In this document: positions 58,074 to 64,000 of the stretch, piece after piece | How positions within the stretch are numbered: the stretch's first letter is position 1 | How the letters are laid out: each line of letters opens with the position of its first letter | Assembly (NCBI GenBank): GCA_037178675.1 | Contig: JAYMGJ010000273.1 | Span: 23,565-87,564, forward strand | Direction of reading: 5' to 3' | Origin: Scleroderma bovista | Lineage: Eukaryota > Basidiomycota > Agaricomycetes > Boletales > Sclerodermataceae | Length of the DNA: 64,000 nucleotides | Program-made: the position numbers and the translations under genes | The notes under the pieces: generated by a model | The model's input: the letters and a program-made list of their open reading frames with translations, nothing else | The model's database searches: none | Told to the model about the DNA's origin: nothing

Positions 58074-58595
58074 AGGTATTCCCTTGGACCAGCAGCGCCT
58101 TATCTTTGTAGGCAAGCAGCTTGAGGACAGGTATACCCTTTCCGACTACAACATCCAGAAGGAGTCCACCCTCCACCTTGTTCTCCGTCTCTGTGATGGT
58201 GTGCAGATCTTCGGATCACCCTCGAGGTGGAGTCCTCTGACACCATCGACAACGTGTAGGCGAAGATCCAGGACAAGGAGGGTATCCCTCCCGACCAACA
58301 GCGTCTTATCTTTACCGGAAAGCAGCTCGAGGATGGCCGCACCATTTCCGAATACAACATTCAGGGGTTGACCCCCCATCTTGTCTTGCGTCTCCGTGGA
58401 GGGATGCAATTTTTTGTCAAGACTCTCATGGGAAAGATGACCACCCTTGAGGTCGAGTCTTCTGACACAATCGACAACGTCAAGGCAAAGATTCAAGACA
58501 AGGAGGGTATTCCACCGGACCAGCAGTGCTTGATCTTCGCTGGGAAGCAGCTCAAGGATGGAAGGACTCTCTCTGACTACAACATCCAGAAGGAG
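58074..58595 (+). pseudogene. Captured, decayed polyubiquitin fragment (about 2.3 units)
   Basis: Unit A lacks roughly the first 34 residues and reads [18 protein letters not shown] then [19 protein letters not shown]. Unit B has lost the segment after VQIF and holds a TAG in DTIDNV-stop, but continues [20 protein letters not shown] in a shifted frame. Unit C (ATG 58404) reads [20 protein letters not shown] and then [20 protein letters not shown], stopping after YNIQKE and running into element DNA. There are substitutions such as T-to-M in the first strand and no terminal GG in unit C. It cannot give mature ubiquitin. The fusion point with the RPB1 piece is at about 58065-58075. Confidence 0.9.
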
Positions 58596-59309
58596 TTGAC
58601 GACGCGCACCATCCAGCCGCACTCGACAACAACCAGGGAAGCACCAATATCAACATAACGGCCCACTGATGCCCCCCCCAGCAATAACCCCCACTCCAGC
58701 AATGATGACAACCTCCCAGCCTCAGCGTTGCTCAGGGACAACAGTGGCCACCACCACCCCAGCACCAGCGTGTTGACGACGACAATGGTGCCCACTCCCA
58801 ACCCAGCCTCTTGATGGATGACGACGATGGCCATCCCCATCCCCAGCTTTTCCCGACGACAACAACACCCAGCCACCCCATATCAATGCCAGCATGCCAA
58901 CACTGGCAGGTACGCCTTTTTATCATTCATTTTTATCATTTTTTCTTTTTTCTCTACCCCAGTTTTGCTGACAATGACAACCATTCCCAGCTCCAGCTTT
59001 GCCCAATGACGCAACAATGGGCCTCGCCCAACAACGATAGCGACAGCGGCCATCTGGCCATCCCCAGCCTTGTCCAATGGCAACAACCCTCCAGACAATG
59101 ACTGAGAGACAGACTGACTTAGTGTATGGTAACTTTGTACCTTTTTGACTTTTTTGACTATTATAACTATTCTGACTTTAAGCTATTGGCTCGCCTTCAA
59201 AAAAAGTAGAACAAGTAAGAAAAGTAAGAAAAGTCATAAATAGTATGTAGATAGTAAAATTAGTATTTTGTTAATTTGCTGATGTGTCAAGGCTCAATTG
59301 AGGCTCATC

Positions 59310-59672
59310 TGACACATAATGCACCTACCTTGTCCCATATTAGATGGCCAGACGAGGGTGATATTCGCCTGGGTCTGATGGGCCAGCAGACGGGGAGCCT
59401 GGGAAAGACTGTCACCATGTAACATGGGCGGGCTGAACATTAGAGTATTGTCACTATGTGATATGGGTGGGCTGTTGTGTTGTTTAAGGATACATATCAC
59501 CATGTCATATGGGCCAGCTAGGATGCTACTGTACTGCATCTGAATGGATGGGCCAAGAGTTTATTGCATTGCAAAGGTAATGGTGAGTACCATCAACTGG
59601 TGCGGCATCTGCCAGTTAGGCAGTATTTGGGATTATTAATGAGGGGTGCAGGGACTGGGATACCCCAGGGTC
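59310..59672. other. No gene; short repeats of 'catgt-atgggc' type
   Basis: Holds three near-repeats of a 'caccatgt(a/c)a(c/t)atgggc(g/c)ggct' word at about 59410, 59455 and 59500, spaced about 50 bp apart. No ORF of note. Confidence 0.4.
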
Positions 59673-60400
59673 ACTACACCTGCACGGACTCACTACAGAT
59701 GCGCGGACTCATTGCACATGCAAGGATTCACTGCACATGCTTGGATGCACTACACCTGCACGGACGCACTACACCTGCGCGGACTGACCACACAGGCGTG
59801 GACTCACTACACTGACTCACTACAGATGCGCGGACTCACTGCACATGGGTGGACTCACTGCACATGTCCAGACTCACTATGCATGTGCTGATGCACTACA
59901 CCTCCACAGACTCAATACACATGGATGGACTCACTACACCTACGCGGACTCACTACACATGCGCGGACCAAATGGTCGGAAGCACTACACCTGCACGGAC
60001 TTACCACACATGGGTGGACTCACTACACTCCACGGACTCACTACACCTACATGGACTCATTACACTGTGTGGACTCACTATACCCCTACGACTCACTACA
60101 CCTGTGCAGACTCAGTGCACCTGCGCGGACTCACTACACCTGTGCGGACTCACCACATCCGCACAAATCACCACACCTGCATGGATTCACTACACTGCGT
60201 GGGCTCACTACACCTGCGTGGACTCATTACATATTTGCGGACTCACTACACCGAGTGCAGACTCATTACACCTGTGTGGACTCGCTACACCCGTGTGGAC
60301 TCACTACACTGCGCAGAATCACTATACCTGCACGACTCACTACACCTGCGTGGACTCATTACACTGCGTGGACTCACTACATATGCATGGACCAACTGCT
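59673..60400. repeat. 19-bp minisatellite, about 35-40 imperfect units
   Basis: Consensus unit ggactcactacacctgcgc, repeated head to tail with substitutions and a few shortened units. Because 19 is 1 mod 3 and the unit has no stop in any forward frame, three overlapping ORFs of about 200 codons arise (59845-60435, 59849-60511, 59925-60533), all reading shifted versions of the same LHxRGLTTPARTHYTCADS-type peptide. Confidence 0.9.
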
Positions 60401-60647
60401 ACATGCCACTACAGGAAACAACAAGCCCAATCTGACCACAACAAGTGCACCACACACGCGGGGAATTCCATCCATTCACTACCACAGCAAGAATCCATGT
60501 TGTATGTGTGAAAAAGTATGTACAATGATGTGATATAAGTAAAATTATTGCATACATGAACAAGTGCAAAATGAAAGGTAAAGAAGTATGAAAAATGTTC
60601 GACAAACTAAGGTCAAGATAAAACATGTAACAAATAAAATGATACCT

Positions 60648-61250
60648 TCAAGTGGTATCCATATTGTCACTTGTTTCACCCGCTACCCCCTCGCCATCCG
60701 AAGCATTCCCCACTTGTGTTCCCTCCATCAATTTCGAGGCATCATGATCTGGAGCACTTACCATGATGACAGGAGGTGTGGTTGTGGCAGGACTCTCCTC
60801 AGCATCAGTGTGCTCACCAGTGAAGAGTTGGATAATGCGAGGGGACACGTATCCAGGGGCGGCAGGGACAGTCGACGGAACAGTGGATGAAGTGTTGAGC
60901 CACACACTATCATCCGGTACCAGGTCCGCGGGAACAACAGGTGCTGCAGCTTCTGCGGGGAAAGGAATGGGTGGTGGGGAAGGCACACGTTGCTGCGGTG
61001 ATGCGGGCAAGAGAGATGGAGAGGGGCTGAGGTCTGGTCGTAAAAATGGTGACGGTGGGTCGGTTGGGCGGAAACACTGCGGCAGTAAGTTTGCAGCAGG
61101 TACAGCGGGAATGGGGGGCTCAGGTTGGATGTCTGCGTTTGCAGAGACAGTATGCAGCGGAGAGGCGGTGTCACGCACCAAACAGGTTTGGTACAGTGAA
61201 CATGGAAGATAATGCCTATATCGAATGATCCTTATGCGAAGGATAAGCAC
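60648..61250 (-). CDS. Pro/Ala-rich hypothetical ORF in repeat region
   Basis: 200-codon open frame from 61250 with no recognised domain. The middle is Pro-rich (PPSPFLRPDLSPSPSLLPAS), followed by a C-terminal part with GYVSPRIIQLFTGEHTDAEE and an acidic/Asp tail ending DNMDTT-stop at 60648. No hydrophobic helix or catalytic motif. It lies among mobile elements, so it may be the C-terminal exon of a transposon-associated gene or a lineage-specific disordered protein. Confidence 0.3.
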   Translation of the reverse strand: MLILRIRIIRYRHYLPCSLYQTCLVRDTASPLHTVSANADIQPEPPIPAVPAANLLPQCFRPTDPPSPFLRPDLSPSPSLLPASPQQRVPSPPPIPFPAEAAAPVVPADLVPDDSVWLNTSSTVPSTVPAAPGYVSPRIIQLFTGEHTDAEESPATTTPPVIMVSAPDHDASKLMEGTQVGNASDGEGVAGETSDNMDTT

Positions 61251-61700
61251 GACGGACCCTCATCGTAGCCATCTATCACACAAGATGACTATCCTGATGC
61301 GAGAGATGAATGCCAATGCAGACAGTCATCTATCGCACGAGAACCGCCAAGAAGCAGAAGAAACTGAAGGAATAACGTCAATTGTGGTATGAGAAAGGAA
61401 TGCACACGTCTGCAGTCCAACTCCCATACCAGAACGATCAAAGAAGCCAAAGAATTGATGGAGAAACGAAGGAGAAAGAGAAGAAATGATTTTTAGCGCC
61501 CAAATGTCATTTTTAGGCGCCCAGTGCCGGCATTCCGATATTTTGAATAGCTCTGTCGTTTCTGAAGCTATCAGGCACGTGACTATACCATCAGAGAGCC
61601 TAGAACGTGGTCTATCTGCCTGTCAAGTTCCGACGCAAATCCGTTCATTTCCCACGGAGATATTCCCCCCGCAATCCAGACGTTCACTTCATCGCTCACT

Positions 61701-62093
61701 ATGGAGTCCGTATTTTCTCTGGATCATTTCTCCACTATTGCTGCAGATCTCCACTATGTCCTGCTCTTAGGACAGCCTCTCCCAGAGTTCCCATGCACTG
61801 CCTGGCACATATCTTCCCAGCCTGCTCCCTCAGTCCCTCTCGTTCTCGGTCAGCGCGTTCTCCTCGTCAGTCCTGCGTCAAGGACGTACTTTGGTCATCT
61901 TAGGTCTATTGTCAAGCTTGAGAAGTCTTCTCTGGTCGTCTCTGTGTCCCCTGAGCCCTCAGCCTATGGTCCCTTCCTCCCAGATACTTGCCATGTCCAT
62001 CTTCCTCTGTCGTTCGTCTCGCTTCCCTGGATGCGTCAAATTCAATACTCTATCCGCTTCCCTACTTTCAGACGACGTCCCCCAGCACCATGA
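61701..62093 (+). CDS. Hypothetical 130-residue ORF in repeat region
   Basis: Intronless ORF starting MESVFSLDHFSTIAADLHYV, with LGQRVLLVSPASRTYFGHLR and ending RRRPPAP-stop. Codon pattern looks protein-like (balanced hydrophobic strands), but I recognise no family. Upstream in-frame sequence and the LTR-like stretch downstream suggest a mobile-element or orphan gene. Confidence 0.3.
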   Translation: MESVFSLDHFSTIAADLHYVLLLGQPLPEFPCTAWHISSQPAPSVPLVLGQRVLLVSPASRTYFGHLRSIVKLEKSSLVVSVSPEPSAYGPFLPDTCHVHLPLSFVSLPWMRQIQYSIRFPTFRRRPPAP

Positions 62094-62489
62094 CAGTTAT
62101 TCCCCCCCACTTTATAGTGCTATTAGGAAGAAGAACCCTCTCTCGTTCTTTCCCAGAAGAGAGCTCGTCAAGGGAGCCCATGGTTGCGCTTCAGCGGCGC
62201 TAGAACACATGCACTATACTTTAGTGTATGCTGACCCCCCAAAAAGACCTCTGGACCCCTGGTACCCTTCTTGTGGCTGTTTTGTCTCGGATCAATCCCC
62301 CTATTAATCCCAGATCTTCCCCATTGTTGTCCCATCAAATTCCTGATGGTACACAGCCCCCCATCAAACTTCTTAGGCTGTGCATCAATGACTCCTTCTG
62401 CTGTGCAGTGACTCATCCCTTGCTTACTGATGCTCTCTTGTCATCAGTATTACTCTATCCCTTTCACATTTTTGGTATATTACTCAGCT

Positions 62490-63130
62490 GATGACTCACT
62501 CCCTTACCAATCAATCTTGTCATGCAGCTTACTCATTCCTTTACTCAGCAGCTTATTCATGCTTCCTATGCTTACTCATTCCTGCTTATCCCTTGCTTAC
62601 TGATCGCTTACAAACCCCTTACAAAGCTCTTACCAATCCCTTACCAATCCTTGACAAATTCTGCTTACTCCCTTCTCTTTTTGTACTTTAATGCTGTGCC
62701 CCCCCATGTATTTAAACCCCTGGGCTCAGCCCAGTGAAAGAAGGACCCAATAGCACGAAATTATCCCTCTCTCAGACTCTCTCAATCAGTATCCCTTCAG
62801 TCTTTGAGTCCTTGTAGGCTTCAGTGAAGGTCTAAAGGCTCAATATTGTCAAGTTTATCCAAGTTATTCAAGATCTATTCTTTATACTAGGCTCAAGCGG
62901 AGTCTAGGCTTCATACCAGTCAATCTTCCTCGCCTCTGGACATCAGAGGCAACCCTGCCCCTTTGCTGCACCAATCTCTAGGTGTAGTATCGCTGTTTCA
63001 GTCTCAGTCAACCCAATCCCCGCTTTGACACTTCCTAGGCCTTAGGAAGAGTCCAGACCCCTATCCCCTTCGTCTTCTATTACTCCTGTACCCCAGGAGT
63101 ATCCTGCATCACCGTCTGCATCACCCTGTT
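62490..63130. mobile_element. LTR-like sequence (possible solo LTR)
   Basis: A C/T-rich stretch with iterated cttact words (62490-62680) precedes a TATA-like tatttaaac at about 62709. An initiator-like ctctctcagactctctcaatcag and many short repeats follow. The layout resembles U3-R-U5 of fungal Ty3-type LTRs. I found neither a second copy, a primer-binding site nor pol genes in the window, so this is tentative. Confidence 0.3.
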
Positions 63131-64000
63131 GGTGTAGATCCCCTTCCCCCCTCCTCAGCACATCCTCTCTGGACACCGCAGAGGTAAACCACCACTTGCA
63201 CTTTTTCGTAGTCCTTTGTTGGTGTTGTGTTTGGGTTATTACTCCGACCCAAATCCACACTTTGACTCACAGCGGGTTGCGAGTGTTCAGTTTGGATGGG
63301 GGGCGGAGAAGTTTGCGTAGTGTTAGGGAAGACCTTGACCCGCATTCCTTCAATGAATTCCTGCAAAGTGTTGATTTCCTTGAGAGCTTCTTCGAGGCAG
63401 GCGTCCCTGGCAGCCTGGGTTTGTTTCACGTCGACCAATTCCTCCTTCAGCTCGTCGATCTGGCTCGAACATTGTGTACACCCACTTGTGTATGACGGCA
63501 TTGTAGGCGGGTTGGTGCCAGATTCATCATCCGAGTGCTGACTTGCTTCTCGTTGGCACTTTTTGCCCAACCATTTTGGTGTGACTATCACCACTCCATC
63601 AAAAACTAGTTAGACGTTCAGTACACCATGAAATAAAATTGAGATCACTTACTTTCGCGACCAGATTTCAATTGCTGTGGTGCCACACTGGTGCTGCGAG
63701 CCTTCCGTTTGCAAGAGACCCATGGCGCATTCGTCCGAGGCGGTTGCAATTTGGATGGCCCAGGAGATGGCGACTGGCAACAGCGGGTTTTGGTTGGGGG
63801 TGGGTGGGATACGGAACGTGAACGACCACACTTTGAAATGACGTGGCTGCAGGCATGCTTGGTGTGCATGCATTGATAGCATGCTTGGTGTGCATGCATT
63901 GATAGCATGCACACCCATCTTCTTTCACACCACATGGAAGGGCCCGCCTGATGCAACGATCGCAGCGGGCAGAGTCGACAACTGTCAGATACTCTGCGGA
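63121..64000 (-). pseudogene. Cys-rich zinc-cluster/coiled-coil gene, frame broken by 26-bp duplication, truncated by window end
   Basis: Reading from the window edge: RCDRCIRRALPCGV, then GCACYQCMHTKHA, a CxxC-x6-C...CxxC-x4-C pattern resembling small zinc-binding domains that are frequent in Agaricomycete repeat families. An exact 26-bp tandem duplication (63853-63878 and 63879-63904) then shifts the frame. The continuing protein is seen in the other frame (CSHVISKCGRSRSVSHPPPT to KSGRES). It joins across an intron (about 63606-63652) to VVIVTPKWLGKKCQREASQH and a coiled coil SSQIDELKEELVDVKQTQAA and ACLEEALKEINTLQEFIEGM, ending at 63121. Without one copy of the duplication the frame would be continuous. 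Function unknown; possibly a gag-like or orphan protein. Confidence 0.5.

Larger units (their letters stand above)
56094..59292. mobile_element. Palindromic mosaic element with captured host gene fragments
   Basis: Both ends are AT-rich arms with iterated actat/tagt words (56094-56340 and 59130-59292) in inverted orientation, sharing an inverted 12-mer catcagcaaatt (56100-56111 against 59273-59284). Inside, both arms consist of gac/gtc-rich low-complexity DNA in opposite orientation. They meet at an 18-bp perfect hairpin (57427-57444/57461-57478). The inverted similarity beyond the hairpin includes the words accgtcaatgcaac and ggtaagcaccc on the right arm and their complements at about 57294-57320. 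The right arm carries RPB1 and ubiquitin fragments. No transposase is seen, so autonomy is excluded for this copy. Exact ends and superfamily are unknown. Confidence 0.6.

Noticed and set aside
58027..58658. Functional polyubiquitin gene
   Set aside because: Truncated first unit, deletion and TAG in the second, missing end of the third, and no terminal Gly-Gly.
59845..60533. Three overlapping ORFs of about 200 codons as a repeat-protein gene
   Set aside because: All three frames are open merely because the 19-bp unit lacks stops; no start context, splice sites or conserved domain.
1..64000. tRNA, rRNA or CRISPR features
   Set aside because: I looked for T-loop GTTCGA-type words with matching arms and for regularly spaced repeats with unique spacers and found none; the 19-bp array has no spacers.

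Overview
This window is nuclear DNA of a basidiomycete fungus, most likely an Agaricomycete (mushroom-forming). Genes are dense and on both strands. They are cut by many 45-65 nt introns with GT(A/G)AG-type donors, and every recognisable product fits fungal housekeeping or nitrogen metabolism. There are no bacterial operons, rRNA genes or CRISPR arrays, and I found no tRNA.

Layout. 0-7.2 kb: nitrate assimilation locus, with the 3' end of a nitrate/nitrite transporter (nrt2) and a complete nitrate reductase on the same strand. A 732-bp non-autonomous DNA transposon with 87-bp inverted repeats sits between them. 8-17.5 kb: a weak hypothetical gene, the MAT2B/RmlD-like SAM-synthetase regulatory subunit, divergent VPS16 (HOPS/CORVET), and a CSC1/DUF221 channel. 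17.7-18.9 kb: two decayed gene relics (M20 carboxypeptidase S and an MRD1-like RRM protein). 19-36 kb: SEC20 SNARE, a large chromo/PHD chromatin protein, DUF155/RMD1, LSM8, a triose-phosphate-type transporter, histone H2A, ATP10 and SEC24. 37-53.7 kb: an MFS transporter, a GT61/EOGT-like glycosyltransferase, 6-phosphofructo-2-kinase, a MYND protein, a bHLH factor, an ALY/REF mRNA export factor, a small membrane protein and the lariat debranching enzyme DBR1. Five gene pairs are head-to-head with 87-237 bp between start codons, so they probably share bidirectional promoters. Three of those gaps carry a CACGTG E-box, the classical site for bHLH proteins such as the one encoded here.

54-64 kb is a different landscape of repeats and mobile DNA. 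It starts with a 5'-truncated LINE (RNase H part and poly-A tail, probable 13-bp target duplication). Next comes a 3.2-kb palindromic mosaic bounded by AT-rich inverted arms. Its core holds an 18-bp perfect hairpin, intron-like modules pointing outward on both arms, and captured, decayed pieces of two host genes (RPB1 near its CTD, joined to about 2.3 polyubiquitin repeats). A 19-bp minisatellite that opens all three forward frames follows, then TE-associated ORFs, an LTR-like stretch, and a Cys-rich gene whose frame is shifted by an exact 26-bp tandem duplication.

The strongest candidate for something undescribed is the palindromic gene-capturing element at 56.1-59.3 kb. Other points worth a look are a WW domain at the N terminus of SEC24, a PFK-2/FBPase-2 whose phosphatase catalytic His is Ser, a chromo protein with half a PHD finger, and three GC-AG introns. 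Exon joins were worked out by eye from reading frames and splice sites, so gene spans are firmer than individual intron edges.
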